This document shows, piece after piece, positions 1 through 9,226 of a stretch of DNA of 64,000 bases. The notes beneath the pieces were generated by a model that did no database searches, was not told where the DNA came from, and worked only from the letters and a program-made list of their open reading frames with translations. Position numbers and translations under genes: made by a program. Source of the stretch: Gemmatimonas sp. (lineage in GTDB: Bacteria; Gemmatimonadota; Gemmatimonadetes; Gemmatimonadales; Gemmatimonadaceae); the NCBI GenBank assembly GCA_023910675.1, contig JAAVWC010000019.1, positions 1 through 64,000 of the forward strand. Direction: 5' to 3'. Position 1 is the stretch's first letter; every line of letters starts with the position of its first letter.

Positions 1-529
1 TCTTGGTGCAATACACTTCCTGCCGTTCACCCGGCATGCTCGGCTCGGCGTTCAGCGCACGCAACCGCGCATCGGGCTGACGCAGTGAGTCGCTGTTCAC
101 GCCGGTGCGGGTGCGCACACCGCGCGCACGACCGCCACCCGCCGACACTGGCGGTCCCTGCGGTCGCGGTCCCTGTGCACCGGTACCGCCGGCTGAACCA
201 GCCGGACGCGGCGTCGGTGCGGGCGGGTTGTACTCGTACGTGATGCGCTCGGTGTTGGTGCAGCCATAGCTCTTGAGCTGCGCTTCAATCCAATCGACGG
301 CATCGCGATTGCGCTTGGTGCCCTGCCGGCGATCACCGAACTGCGTGAGCCCCTTGATGGTCGCCTTGTATCTCTCGAGGTCGAGCTGCGACACCATGAC
401 GGCCACCGGATCGGTGGAATCCACGACGAGGCGCGGAGTGGGCAGCACATTCGATTGCGCCTGCGCCACGGGGGTGGCCAACGCGATGGAAGCGGCCGCA
501 GCAAGGGCAACGCTGGCAGTGCGGTTCAT
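1..529 (-). CDS. M28-type peptidase, N-terminal part (runs off left edge)
   Basis: The visible 176 codons start at the ATG at 529 with a signal peptide ending in a VAQAQS-like cleavage region, so the product is exported. They continue with a segment of the type GLTQFGDRRQGTKRN followed by AVDWIEAQLKSYG, which is the usual lead-in to zinc aminopeptidases of family M28 in this kind of genome. The metal-binding core would lie beyond position 1 and is not visible, so the family call rests on the N-terminal pattern only. A Pro/Gly/Arg-rich low-complexity insert sits near residues 95-130. The gene lies 69 bases downstream of the lipoprotein gene on the same strand and may be co-transcribed with it. 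The 3' end is missing because of the window edge, not because of truncation. Confidence 0.6.
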   Translation of the reverse strand, partial: MNRTASVALAAAASIALATPVAQAQSNVLPTPRLVVDSTDPVAVMVSQLDLERYKATIKGLTQFGDRRQGTKRNRDAVDWIEAQLKSYGCTNTERITYEYNPPAPTPRPAGSAGGTGAQGPRPQGPPVSAGGGRARGVRTRTGVNSDSLRQPDARLRALNAEPSMPGERQEVYCTK

Positions 530-598
530 GGTGTCCGGGGTCAGAGTCGAGGCAGTCGTACAGTAGCGAAGCGGTGGCGCAGACAACCCAACGAGCGG

Positions 599-1198
599 TT
601 ACGGCGCGAGCATGGTGCGCAGGACCTGCGTGAGCGATCCCTGATATCCGAACTCCCAGTTCGTTCCGTACCGGATATCGGTAATGCGCCAGGAGTTCTG
701 TGGCGTGACCTGCTTGATCAGGACCAGCGTATCGCTCCACTGGACGGCGGGCTTCTGATCGGCATTGGCAAACCCGATGGGCACCAGCGCCGTGTCACCA
801 CGCATGATGGTCGCTTTCGCGCCGTAGCTCGAATGCCCCTCGAAAAGACTGCTGAACGGATTCCCCTCACCAGGCGGGAAACTCCCGCGGTCGGCCAACG
901 GCGACGTCGCACCAGCCGCGCGTCGCTTGGCGATGCGCTGGTCGTACGCTGTACGCAGCTGCGTCGCGAGTTCCGGGGTGAGATACGGCTCGATAGCCAT
1001 TGCCGCGCGCGGTTCCGGCAGGTCGCGTACACCGCTCAGTTCGAGCGTGACATAGAACTGCATGGCGACATCGGCCGGTGTCGCATTCTCGGCTTTCGCG
1101 CACGCCGAGATGTTCGCGGCCGCTGCGGCCGTGAGGCACGTCGCGATGAGACGCCGAGCATGTGCACCCAGACGACGGCGGTTCAGAACACGGTTCAC
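599..1198 (-). CDS. putative lipoprotein, DUF3828-like
   Basis: A protein of 199 residues. I chose the GTG at 1198 because its GTGA overlaps the TGA of the upstream membrane-protein gene, a translational-coupling arrangement. A longer in-frame reading to 1303 would run far into that gene. The N-terminus is Arg-rich, then hydrophobic and Ala-rich, and reaches a lipobox-like ISAC near residue 33, so it is probably a lipoprotein. The rest (residues about 45-199) has the layout of small DUF3828-type domains: an early segment around AIEPYLTPELATQL, then a C-terminal half with WRITDIRYG. No catalytic motif is visible and the function is unknown. The DUF assignment is a tentative resemblance. Confidence 0.65.
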   Translation of the reverse strand: MNRVLNRRRLGAHARRLIATCLTAAAAANISACAKAENATPADVAMQFYVTLELSGVRDLPEPRAAMAIEPYLTPELATQLRTAYDQRIAKRRAAGATSPLADRGSFPPGEGNPFSSLFEGHSSYGAKATIMRGDTALVPIGFANADQKPAVQWSDTLVLIKQVTPQNSWRITDIRYGTNWEFGYQGSLTQVLRTMLAP

Positions 1199-1602
1199 AC
1201 GATGAGGGTTCGGGACGACGGTTGTGGCGCTTCCTGCTCGCGCATGCGCCCGCCCAACCAGGCCCACACCATCACGAGCAGCAACGACATCACATGATAC
1301 CACACTGGGTACTGTGCCCAGATGGACACGGCGCCGGCCACGTTGAACGCCAGGCCGAGCACACCAAGCACCAACGCATGCCGCATGGGCGCCGACGGCG
1401 CCATGCGCGCGGCCAGATAGCAGCCCAGCGTGGCGTACAGGCCAACGTAAGCGATCGTGAGCAGCAGGATGGGCGCGCTGGTGGTACTACCGTCCACTTC
1501 GAAGAGCGACGGCACCGCCATGCGCAGCACCATATCGGTGCCGACGCTCAGCCTGGCGATGAGCGAAAACCCGGTGAAAACGGCAAGCAGGCTGCGGGAC
1601 AT
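1195..1602 (-). CDS. small integral membrane protein, unknown
   Basis: A protein of 135 residues if it starts at the ATG at 1602 (MSRSLLAVFTG). A longer start at 1656 is possible but would add a non-hydrophobic leader and run into the MATE gene. Four hydrophobic segments are visible, roughly at residues 3-20, 44-64, 72-95 and 100-118, ending in a charged cytoplasmic-type tail. No family signature is recognised. It lies between the MATE exporter upstream and the lipoprotein gene downstream, overlapping the latter by 4 bases, so the three probably form one transcript. Function unknown. Confidence 0.7.
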   Translation of the reverse strand: MSRSLLAVFTGFSLIARLSVGTDMVLRMAVPSLFEVDGSTTSAPILLLTIAYVGLYATLGCYLAARMAPSAPMRHALVLGVLGLAFNVAGAVSIWAQYPVWYHVMSLLLVMVWAWLGGRMREQEAPQPSSRTLIV

Positions 1603-1652
1603 GTCCAGGTGGGGAGTGTGCAAGGGAGGAGCGCCTGAAGCTGTGGCCAGGA

Positions 1653-2999
1653 TCACCCCGCGGCAACCGCCGTGCGCTGACGCAGCTCTCTACTGAGCAG
1701 CCAGAGGGTGAACCCGGCCTGAACCGTCATGGTGGCGACGGACAGCATCCACACGTGACGCAGCTTGAAGCCGGGACGTTGAGCCAGCAGCAAGGCGGGG
1801 GTGGCAAACGTTACGAGTCGTGATGCACTGCTGATCAACGACGGCACCGTATTCCCCAAGGCCTGAAACATGCCACTACAGGTGAAGATCAGACCGGAGG
1901 CGACGAAGTTCCACGAGATCGTCTGCAGGAACTCGGCGGAGACGACCAGTACGGCCGCCTCCTCGGTGAAGCCGCGCACGAACAGCTCGGGGCGCAGCTG
2001 ACAGAGCAATGTGAGCACGGCCATAAGCCCACTGCCGAGGATAGCCGCCCACTTGAAGGTGTCACGGACCCGCTGCATCTGACCGGCGCCCATGTTCTGC
2101 CCCGCGAGCGGCGCGGCCGAGAACGCGATGGCCATGGCGGGGAGGAAGATGCTTTGCATGACGCGCGATCCGATTCCGTAGCCTGCCTGCGCCGTGGGGC
2201 CGAAGTCACGGATGACGTAGTAGATCACCGCCGTGAAGAGGAACATGAGCGCGAATTCCGCACCGGGCGGCACGCCGATGCGCAGCATGCGCGCCAGCAC
2301 GTCCCACCGCGCCGTGAGCAGGTCGCGACGGAAGCCTACGTAGTGTTCGAGGCGAACGAAGTAGACCAGCATGAGCACCACCGCCGCGGCAATGGCGATC
2401 GAACTCGCCAGCCCGGCGCCGGCGGCGCCTAGCGGCTTGCCGGTACCCCAGCCGGCAATAAGCACCGGCGCCAGCAGAATGTTCAGCACCACGGTCACGA
2501 TCTGTACGAGCATCGTGGGCTTCACGATGCCGGTGCCGCGCAACGCGGCCCCCATGGAGACCAGCGCGAACTGCAGCCCAAGGCCAGGCAGGTACCAGGT
2601 GAGATACGACAGTCCGGCAGCCTGCGTGGCGCTGTCGGCCCCCACGGCGCGCATATACGGACCGGCAAGGGCAAAGCCACCCGCCAGCGTGATCAGCGCG
2701 CACACAAAGGCCCACACCACGCTCTGGTTGAATACCAGATTGGCGTCGTCGCGATCCTTGCGGCCAACGGCGTTGGCGATGAGCGGCATGGTGCCCACCC
2801 CCAGCACCTGTGTCAGTGCCATAACGAAAAATTGTACGTTTCCGGCGGCACTCACGCCGGCAACGGCGGCGTCGCCGAGCCGGGTCACGAACCACAGGTC
2901 CACGAGGTAGTACATCGTCTGGAAGATCATGCCGCACGCCATCGGCAGCGCCAAACGGATCAGGTGTCGTGGAATGGAACCAGTGGTGAGGTCGCGCAT
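1653..2999 (-). CDS. MATE family multidrug/cation antiporter
   Basis: A 448-residue polytopic membrane protein of normal family length, with twelve hydrophobic segments in two similar halves. The N-terminal segment IPRHLIRLALPMACGMIFQ, followed by YYLVDLWFVTRLGDAAVAG, is the typical first-helix region of MATE exporters. The second half repeats the pattern (AGYGIGSRVMQSIFLPAMA). MATE proteins extrude organic cations and drugs in exchange for Na+ or H+; the substrate here cannot be read from the sequence. The ATG at 2999 is the first in-frame start. The gene heads a short minus-strand cluster and is divergent from the sugar importer genes across 127 bases. Confidence 0.93.
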   Translation of the reverse strand: MRDLTTGSIPRHLIRLALPMACGMIFQTMYYLVDLWFVTRLGDAAVAGVSAAGNVQFFVMALTQVLGVGTMPLIANAVGRKDRDDANLVFNQSVVWAFVCALITLAGGFALAGPYMRAVGADSATQAAGLSYLTWYLPGLGLQFALVSMGAALRGTGIVKPTMLVQIVTVVLNILLAPVLIAGWGTGKPLGAAGAGLASSIAIAAAVVLMLVYFVRLEHYVGFRRDLLTARWDVLARMLRIGVPPGAEFALMFLFTAVIYYVIRDFGPTAQAGYGIGSRVMQSIFLPAMAIAFSAAPLAGQNMGAGQMQRVRDTFKWAAILGSGLMAVLTLLCQLRPELFVRGFTEEAAVLVVSAEFLQTISWNFVASGLIFTCSGMFQALGNTVPSLISSASRLVTFATPALLLAQRPGFKLRHVWMLSVATMTVQAGFTLWLLSRELRQRTAVAAG

Positions 3000-3126
3000 C
3001 CCCTAGGGTGCGCCGACGCCGTTGTGAATGCAACTTTCCGTCAGAGATTATTCCCCGCCGCGCTGCCACACACGGCCCTCTGGTCTTGGTTGCCCGAGTG
3101 CGCTCCCCCCCGCTGATTTTCCTCTC

Positions 3127-4155
3127 ATGTATTCCAAGGCACCTGTGACCCAGCCAAAGCACGCTCTGCCCCTGCTGCTCGCATTGAGCGCGCTCCTCGG
3201 CGCGTGCGGCAAACAGGCAGACGACACGCCGGTCATCGGCCTGGTCACCAAGACGGAGACCAACCCGTTCTTCGTGAAGATGAAGGAGGGCGCCGAGCAA
3301 GCGGCCAGCGCCAACCGCGTGACACTGCTCGCGGGCGCGGGGCGCTCCGACGGCGACAACGCCGGTCAGGTCGCCACCATCGAAAACCACATCGCGGCCG
3401 GCGCGCGCGTCATTCTCATTTCGCCGAGCGATGCCAAGGCCATCGTGCCAACGATCGCCAAAGTGCGCGCCAGCGGTGTCATGGTGATTGCGCTGGACAG
3501 CCCCACCGACCCGGTCGATGCGACCGACGGCTTCTTCGGCTCCGACAACTATCGCGCCGGTGAGCTCATTGGCGCGTACGCCAAGGCGCGCCTCAACGGC
3601 CGTGCTCCCAGGATCGTCACCATCGATCTGCTGCCGGGTCACCCCACGGGAGCGCAGCGCCACAACGGCTTCCTGCAGGGTATGGGGCTCGCGACCAATC
3701 CGCGCACGAGTAACGAAACCGCGAGCCCCGAGCAGGTGGTGTGCATGGGTGACAGCATCGGCGACCAGGCCAAAGCGCAGACGGTGATGGAGAACTGCCT
3801 GCAAACGGCTACCGACATCAACGTCGTGTACGCGATCAACGAGCCCAGTGCCGCCGGGGCGTACAACGCGCTGGTCAAGGCAGGACGTGACAAAAGCGTC
3901 CTGCTGGTCACCGTCGACGGCGGCTGCCGCGGTGTTGCCGATGTCGCGGCCGGCCACTTTGCTGCGACAGCACAGCAGTATCCCATCCGCATGGCCGAAC
4001 TGGGGGTGCAAGCGGCGGTCGAGTTCTTCCGCAGCGGCAAGAAGCCCAGCGGCTTCACGGACACCGGGGTCGCGCTCGTCACTGGAGAAAAGGTGCCTGG
4101 CGTGCAGAGTCTCAGCCCCGCTGAAGGCGCCGCACGCTGCTGGGGTACGCAGTGA
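3127..4155 (+). CDS. frcB: sugar ABC transporter substrate-binding lipoprotein (FrcB-type)
   Basis: A 342-residue periplasmic binding protein of the ribose/fructose class (peripla_BP_4). The ATG at 3127 gives a signal sequence ending in the lipobox LLGAC near residue 26, so it is predicted to be lipid-anchored. Family features: VIGLVTKTETNPFF at the start of lobe 1, the segment ARVILISPSDAKAIVP, an FFGSDNYRAGELIG stretch, and VTVDGG in lobe 2. It is followed by the permease with a GTGA overlap and then the ATPase, the order frcB-frcC-frcA known from rhizobia. The ATPase is close to FrcA, so fructose or a related monosaccharide is the likely substrate. The symbol is given by this context; the ligand is inferred. 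Confidence 0.85.
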   Translation: MYSKAPVTQPKHALPLLLALSALLGACGKQADDTPVIGLVTKTETNPFFVKMKEGAEQAASANRVTLLAGAGRSDGDNAGQVATIENHIAAGARVILISPSDAKAIVPTIAKVRASGVMVIALDSPTDPVDATDGFFGSDNYRAGELIGAYAKARLNGRAPRIVTIDLLPGHPTGAQRHNGFLQGMGLATNPRTSNETASPEQVVCMGDSIGDQAKAQTVMENCLQTATDINVVYAINEPSAAGAYNALVKAGRDKSVLLVTVDGGCRGVADVAAGHFAATAQQYPIRMAELGVQAAVEFFRSGKKPSGFTDTGVALVTGEKVPGVQSLSPAEGAARCWGTQ

Positions 4156-5093
4156 AGGTACGGCAAGCGGCCGCACTCGGCCCCTTGATCGCTCTGCTGG
4201 TCGCGTGCGTTTTCTTTTCGTTACAGTCGCCGCGCTTTCTCACCCCCGAAAACTTTTCGCTTATTGCGCAGCAGGTGATGGTGGTGGGCGTACTGGCCAT
4301 CGGTCAGACACTCGTCATCCTCACCGCCGGGATCGACCTGTCCTGCGGGATGCTCATGGCGCTCGGCAGCGTGCTCATGACGCTGCTGGGTAGTCGCGGC
4401 GGCATGTCTCCGATGGCAGCCATTGCGTTGGGGATCGGCGCCACGACGTTGGCAGGCACCATCAACGGGCTGCTCGTAACGCGGGTAAAGCTGCCGCCGT
4501 TCATCGTCACGCTCGGCACCATGAACATCGCGTTTGCGTTGACGCAGATCGTGTCGCGCTCGCAGACCGTCACCGACCTCCCCCCGGTGCTCACCGTGTT
4601 GGGCAACACCATGCAAGTGGGTAGTGCGCGCATCGCGTACGGGACGGTGCTCATGCTCGCGCTCTACGCCGGCGTGTGGTGGTTCCTGCGCGAAACCGCC
4701 GCGGGACGCCATGTATACGCGGTGGGCAACAACCGTGAGGCGGCTCGCCTGTCGGGGATCAATACCGAACGCGTGTTGCTGGCGGTGTACGCGACGGCCG
4801 GCTTGCTGTACGGCCTTGGGTCGCTGCTCGCCGTCGCGCGCACCGGCGTTGGTGACCCGCAAGCCGGCCAGACGGAGAATCTCGACACCGTTACGGCGGT
4901 GGTGTTGGGCGGCACCAGTCTCTTTGGTGGCCGTGGCGTCGTGGTGGGGTCTCTCGTCGGGGCGCTCATTGTCGGCGTCTTCCGCAATGGGCTCACGCTC
5001 ATGGGTGTCTCGTCGGTGTATCAGATTCTCGTCACCGGTGTGCTCGTTATTCTTGCGGTTGCCACCGACCAGTGGTCGAGGAAAGGCGCATGA
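4152..5093 (+). CDS. frcC: sugar ABC transporter permease (FrcC-type)
   Basis: A 313-residue membrane protein of the ribose/xylose/fructose permease family (BPD_transp_2). The GTG start at 4152 overlaps the TGA of frcB, so translation is coupled. The family hallmark GIDLSCGMLMALGSV lies near residues 56-70, and the later conserved regions VYAVGNNREAARLSGI and TVTAVVLGGTSLFGGRG are both present. Eight to ten hydrophobic helices can be counted. It forms the membrane channel of the importer with FrcA, probably as a homodimer because only one permease gene is present. Confidence 0.9.
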   Translation: MKVRQAAALGPLIALLVACVFFSLQSPRFLTPENFSLIAQQVMVVGVLAIGQTLVILTAGIDLSCGMLMALGSVLMTLLGSRGGMSPMAAIALGIGATTLAGTINGLLVTRVKLPPFIVTLGTMNIAFALTQIVSRSQTVTDLPPVLTVLGNTMQVGSARIAYGTVLMLALYAGVWWFLRETAAGRHVYAVGNNREAARLSGINTERVLLAVYATAGLLYGLGSLLAVARTGVGDPQAGQTENLDTVTAVVLGGTSLFGGRGVVVGSLVGALIVGVFRNGLTLMGVSSVYQILVTGVLVILAVATDQWSRKGA

Positions 5094-5872
5094 GCGTCGC
5101 GCACAATGCGGCCGCGGTGCTGCAGGCCCGCGGACTGCGCAAGCAGTACGGTCAGGTCATTGCACTCGACGGCGCCGACTTCGACGTACGGGCCGGCGAA
5201 ATTCTGGCGGTCATTGGTGACAACGGTGCTGGCAAGTCGTCGCTCATCAAGGCGCTCTCGGGCGCGCTCGTGCCCGACGCGGGTGAGCTGTTGCTCGACG
5301 GCAAGCAGGTCTCGTTTGCGTCACCCGCCGATGCGCGCGCGGCGGGCATTGAAACTGTCTATCAGGATCTCGCGCTCGCGCCAGCGATGAGCATTGCCGA
5401 AAACCTGTTCTTAGGGCGCGAGCTGCGGCGGCCTGGCGTGTTGGGGTCTGTGCTGCGCTGGCTCGACCGACCGCGCATGCAGCGCGAGGCCGCGGACGCG
5501 CTCGCGGCGCTCGGCGTACAGGTGCGCGCCATCACGCAGGCGGTCGAGACGCTTTCCGGCGGCCAGCGCCAAGGTATTGCGGTCGCGCGCAGCGCGGCAT
5601 TTGCGCGTCACGTCGTCATCCTCGACGAGCCCACGGCCGCGCTGGGCGTGCGCGAAAGTGGCATGGTGCTCGATCTCATAATGCGCGTGCGCGACCGCGG
5701 GCTGTCCGTGGTGCTCATCAGTCACAACATGCCGCACGTGTTTCAGCTGGCCGACCGCATTCACATTCAGCGGTTGGGAAAGCGTGCCGCACTCGTAGAC
5801 ACCGCAAGCATCAGCATGACGGACGCGGTGGCCATCATGACGGGCAGTCTGGCAGTGAGTACGCCGAACTGA
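5090..5872 (+). CDS. frcA: sugar ABC transporter ATP-binding protein (FrcA-type)
   Basis: A 260-residue single-domain ATPase that energises the FrcBC importer. The ATG at 5090 overlaps the permease stop (ATGA), which sets the start over an earlier in-frame GTG-type start at 5072. Walker A is GDNGAGKSS (about residues 43-51), the signature is LSGGQRQG, Walker B is VVILDEPTAALG, and the switch histidine is in LISHNMPHVF. Unlike RbsA/XylG-type ATPases (about 500 residues, two domains) it has one domain, as in rhizobial FrcA. The motif GDNGAGKSSLIKALSGA and the HNMPHVF..ADRIHI stretch are those of FrcA, which makes a fructose-type importer the best guess. Confidence 0.9.
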   Translation: MSVAHNAAAVLQARGLRKQYGQVIALDGADFDVRAGEILAVIGDNGAGKSSLIKALSGALVPDAGELLLDGKQVSFASPADARAAGIETVYQDLALAPAMSIAENLFLGRELRRPGVLGSVLRWLDRPRMQREAADALAALGVQVRAITQAVETLSGGQRQGIAVARSAAFARHVVILDEPTAALGVRESGMVLDLIMRVRDRGLSVVLISHNMPHVFQLADRIHIQRLGKRAALVDTASISMTDAVAIMTGSLAVSTPN

Positions 5873-5977
5873 GTTCCACCGCTCGCGGGCGATTGCGAGC
5901 AGCGCGCGGCACTCCCATGTTCAAGCGCATTGAGTGCGGTCTCCTGCCGTGCTGTGCGTCCTCCCTCCCCGTGCCTT

Positions 5978-7015
5978 ATGCGCCGACTGCTCCTGCTTGC
6001 TGCGCTCTCCGCGACATCCGTTGTCGCCGAGGCGCAATCGTCACCGACCATGCCCGCGGTGAACGACCGTCCCAATCCCTATCGCACGGTCGAAGGCTGG
6101 GCCAAGCTCCCCGAAGGGCGTACGTGGGGCTCGACGAGCGCCGTGGCCATCGACAAGGACGGCAAACATGTGTGGGTTGCCGAGCGGTGCGGTGTGAACA
6201 ACTGCGCCGCATCTGCGTTGGCTCCAGTGCTCAAGTTCGATCAGAGCGGCAAGCTCGTGGCATCGTTCGGCGCCGGGATGATTCTCTCGCCGCACGGTAT
6301 TCACGTGGACAAAGACGGCAACATCTGGGTGGTCGACTGTGCCTGCACCCTGGGCGCGACTCAGGCGCCTGCGGGCAAGGGCCACCAGATCCACAAGTTC
6401 AGCCCCACCGGCAGCTACCTCATGTCACTCGGCGCGCCTGGTGGCGGCAAAGACAGCGCGTTCTTCTGGCAACCGAACGCCGTGGTGACCGCGAACAACG
6501 GCGACATTTATGTGGCCGAAGGACATTCGTCGCGCGCGGGTTCGAATGCGCGCGTGCTGGTGTTCGACAAGAGCGGTACGCTGCGCAAGAGCTGGGGCAG
6601 CTTCGGCAAGGGCGAAGGGCAGCTCGATCAGCCGCATGCGCTCGCCATCGACTCCAAGGGGCGGTTGTTCATTGGCGACCGCGGTAACGATCGCATTCTC
6701 ATCGTCGACAAGGATTTCAAGATCCTCGACACGTGGTACCAGTTCAGTCGCCCCAGTGGCATCTGGATCGACAAGAACGACGTGCTGTACGTGGCAGACA
6801 GTGAATCAGGGTCCGTGAACCCACCGCACGGCGCGTGGACGCGCGGCATTCGCATTGGCAGCGCGCGCACGGGTGAAGTCACCGCGTTCATTCCCGACCC
6901 GGAGACGAAGCCTGCCAACACCAGCAGCGCCGAAGGTGTTGCCGTTGATGCTTCGGGCAACATCTTCGGCGCTGAGGTCGGGCAAAAAGCGTTGAAGCGG
7001 TACGAGAAGAAGTAG
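5978..7015 (+). CDS. exported NHL-repeat beta-propeller protein (first copy)
   Basis: A 345-residue protein beginning MRRLLLLAALSATSVVAEAQ, a clear signal peptide, so it is periplasmic or secreted. The rest is built from NHL-type blades, with repeats of the pattern AVAIDKDGKHVWV, PHGIHVDKDGNIWV, PHALAIDSKGRLFIGDRGN and SGIWIDKNDVLYVADSE, enough for a six-bladed propeller. Cysteines near residues 68-72 and 115-117 could form disulfides. NHL propellers bind ligands or carry lyase activity (peptidyl-alpha-hydroxyglycine lyase type), but no catalytic set is assignable here. It is convergent with the PQQ dehydrogenase gene, 12 bases apart, and a second NHL gene lies on the far side of that operon. 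Confidence 0.85.
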   Translation: MRRLLLLAALSATSVVAEAQSSPTMPAVNDRPNPYRTVEGWAKLPEGRTWGSTSAVAIDKDGKHVWVAERCGVNNCAASALAPVLKFDQSGKLVASFGAGMILSPHGIHVDKDGNIWVVDCACTLGATQAPAGKGHQIHKFSPTGSYLMSLGAPGGGKDSAFFWQPNAVVTANNGDIYVAEGHSSRAGSNARVLVFDKSGTLRKSWGSFGKGEGQLDQPHALAIDSKGRLFIGDRGNDRILIVDKDFKILDTWYQFSRPSGIWIDKNDVLYVADSESGSVNPPHGAWTRGIRIGSARTGEVTAFIPDPETKPANTSSAEGVAVDASGNIFGAEVGQKALKRYEKK

Positions 7016-7027
7016 CGCGTCGCGCGA

Positions 7028-9226
7028 TTACTTCCGCGGTAGCTTGAGCGCGACGAGGCTCGTGTTTTCTTCGGCGCCGGTTGCAAAGACGATGTACTGA
7101 CGGCCCTTGTGAAGGAACGTCATGGGCACGGCGGTCGTCTTGGCCGGAATCTGTACCGCACCAATCTGCTTGCCGGTTTTCTTGTCGAGGGCGAACAGCT
7201 TGGGCGGCTCACCCGGCAGACCGCCGCTACGGCCGGTGCCGTAAATCACGAGCGTCTTGGTGGTCATGGCCTGCGCCTGTCCACGACCACCGAGGGGCGG
7301 CAGCGTGACGCCGGCGAAGAGCGGATCGCGGCTCGTCTGCTTGAGGAAGCCGGCGTTGGGCATCCACCAGGCTTTATCGCCCGTCATGAGGTTGTAGGCG
7401 GTAATGCCGCCGTATTCCTTGGGCTTCGCGATGGAGATGCCGCCGATGTTCGACCCGCTGGCGCGACCCGCGAAGCCGACGTTCTCGGGCGGCTTGTAGC
7501 CGGCGGGCGCCGGCAGCGCGCCCAGCAGGCCGCAGTTGTTGGCCGGTGAGCTGTACGCGAACTCCGAGCACGGATCGTTCTGCAACGCGGTCGTGCTGAG
7601 TCCCGTGATCGACGCGACGTAAATCATCCCCGTTTCCGGATCGATCGTGGCGCCACCGTCGATATTCACGCCACCGCTCGCACCGGGCGCATACCACGCG
7701 CACTTGAAGCCGGTCGCGTCCTTGCCGTCGTTGGCGGCCGGCGGAATGTAGTACGGTCCCATGCGGCACTTCTTCGCGAGCGCGAGCGCCGAATCCCGAA
7801 TGGCGGGCGTGTAGTCGATGAGATCGGCTTCCACCAACCCCTGCTGCGAGTACGGCGCCGGCTTGGTGGGAATGGGCTGCGTGGGCGCTGAGACTTCACC
7901 CGGAATGCCGCTCTTGAGGACGGGCGTTTCCGGCATGGGCCAGATGGGCTGGCCGGTGATGCGATCGAAGACGTACAACCATCCCTGCTTGGTCGGTTGC
8001 GCGACGATCTTGCGCGGCTTGCCGTCGATGGTCACGTCCATGAGGTTGGGCGCCATCGGCGTGTCGTAGTCCCAGATGTCGTGATGCACCATCTGGAAGT
8101 GCCACTTTCGCGTTCCCGTGCGCACGTTGAGCGCGACGAGTGAATTGCCGAAAAGGTTGTCGCCGGGACGATGTCCGCCGTATTCGTCCATGAGCGGCAT
8201 GCCTACCGGGATGTACACCAAGCCCGCTTCTTCGTCGGCGGCGTATGGCGCCCACGCATCGGTCTTTCCGACCCCCTTCGTGCCCTGCTTGGACCCGTTC
8301 TTCCACGTATCGGCGCCGAACTCACCGGGCTGCGGCACGAGGTTGAACTTCCAGAGCAAACGGCCCGTGGGAATGTCGAACGCGCGAATGGTGCCAATGG
8401 GATTCGTCGCGCGAATGGGGTAGTAGCCATGAATCGACGAGTTGCCCACGATGAGCACATTGCCCACGACCATCGGCGGCGAGCTCGCCGCGATCTGGCT
8501 CAGAATACCGACCGACCCATCAGCGCCGATTTTGCGAATGGGATCCCACGTTTCGCCGGGCTTGGCCTGACGATAGGGCGCCGCATCCGAGATCACGAGC
8601 GGCCCCGAATCATCCACTGCAAGCTTCACCATGGGATAGCCGAGGCCTTCCATGAGATCGACGACGCCGTTCTTGCCGAACAGCGGATCGGGCTTGCCGG
8701 TCTTCGCGTCGAGCGAGACGAGGTGATAGCCGGGCGTGGTGACGAGCACCCGTTCTTTGCCGCCGGCATTCCAATACGCCAGGCCGCGACCTGCGAACTG
8801 GCGCGGCGCTTTCTGCCAGCGAATGCCTTCTTCGAGGCGATACATCCACAACGTCTCACCCGTCTCCGGGTCGAGCGCCGTCACCACGCGCCTTGTGGTC
8901 GCGACGGTATACAGGCGTCCGTTGGCGTACAGCGGCGTCGTGCGATAGTACTCGTCCTTGCCGAATGCTCCGCCCTTCCATTCCCACGCGACCGCGAGCG
9001 AGTCGAAGTTGGAGGCGTTGATCTGATCGAGCGGCGAGTAGCGCGTGCTCCACTGGTCAGCGCCCCAGTGCCGCCATTCGCCAAATGCATTGCCGCGCTC
9101 GAGCTTGGGCGGCGGGCCCTTGGCCATGGGCGCCTGCGCCGGAAGCGTACTGGCGAACATCGCCAGCGCCGCGCCGACGGCAAACGAGTGGGCCGTGGAC
9201 ACGGTGAGGGAACGTCGTCCGATCAT
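7028..9226 (-). CDS. exported PQQ-dependent dehydrogenase (quinoprotein glucose dehydrogenase-like)
   Basis: A 732-residue quinoprotein starting at the ATG at 9226, which overlaps the TGA of the upstream HupE-cytochrome gene. The N-terminus is a signal peptide (STLPAQAPMAKG region). The mature part begins WRHWGADQWSTRYSPLDQIN, typical of the eight-bladed propeller enzymes. The motif HHDIWDYDTPMAPNL matches membrane glucose dehydrogenase-type enzymes, but the five N-terminal helices of mGDH are absent, so this is a soluble exported form. PQQ enzymes oxidise alcohols or aldoses and pass electrons to quinone or cytochrome c. The cytochrome domain encoded just upstream is the obvious acceptor. 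Substrate unknown. No pqq biosynthesis genes lie in the window. Confidence 0.88.
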   Translation of the reverse strand: MIGRRSLTVSTAHSFAVGAALAMFASTLPAQAPMAKGPPPKLERGNAFGEWRHWGADQWSTRYSPLDQINASNFDSLAVAWEWKGGAFGKDEYYRTTPLYANGRLYTVATTRRVVTALDPETGETLWMYRLEEGIRWQKAPRQFAGRGLAYWNAGGKERVLVTTPGYHLVSLDAKTGKPDPLFGKNGVVDLMEGLGYPMVKLAVDDSGPLVISDAAPYRQAKPGETWDPIRKIGADGSVGILSQIAASSPPMVVGNVLIVGNSSIHGYYPIRATNPIGTIRAFDIPTGRLLWKFNLVPQPGEFGADTWKNGSKQGTKGVGKTDAWAPYAADEEAGLVYIPVGMPLMDEYGGHRPGDNLFGNSLVALNVRTGTRKWHFQMVHHDIWDYDTPMAPNLMDVTIDGKPRKIVAQPTKQGWLYVFDRITGQPIWPMPETPVLKSGIPGEVSAPTQPIPTKPAPYSQQGLVEADLIDYTPAIRDSALALAKKCRMGPYYIPPAANDGKDATGFKCAWYAPGASGGVNIDGGATIDPETGMIYVASITGLSTTALQNDPCSEFAYSSPANNCGLLGALPAPAGYKPPENVGFAGRASGSNIGGISIAKPKEYGGITAYNLMTGDKAWWMPNAGFLKQTSRDPLFAGVTLPPLGGRGQAQAMTTKTLVIYGTGRSGGLPGEPPKLFALDKKTGKQIGAVQIPAKTTAVPMTFLHKGRQYIVFATGAEENTSLVALKLPRK

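Noticed and set aside
2206-4176. Long minus-strand open frame of about 656 codons antisense to the sugar-binding gene and out of frame in the MATE gene
   Set aside because: Composition is Arg/His/Ala-rich shadow of GC-rich codons, with no domain; both strands are explained by frcB and the MATE gene.
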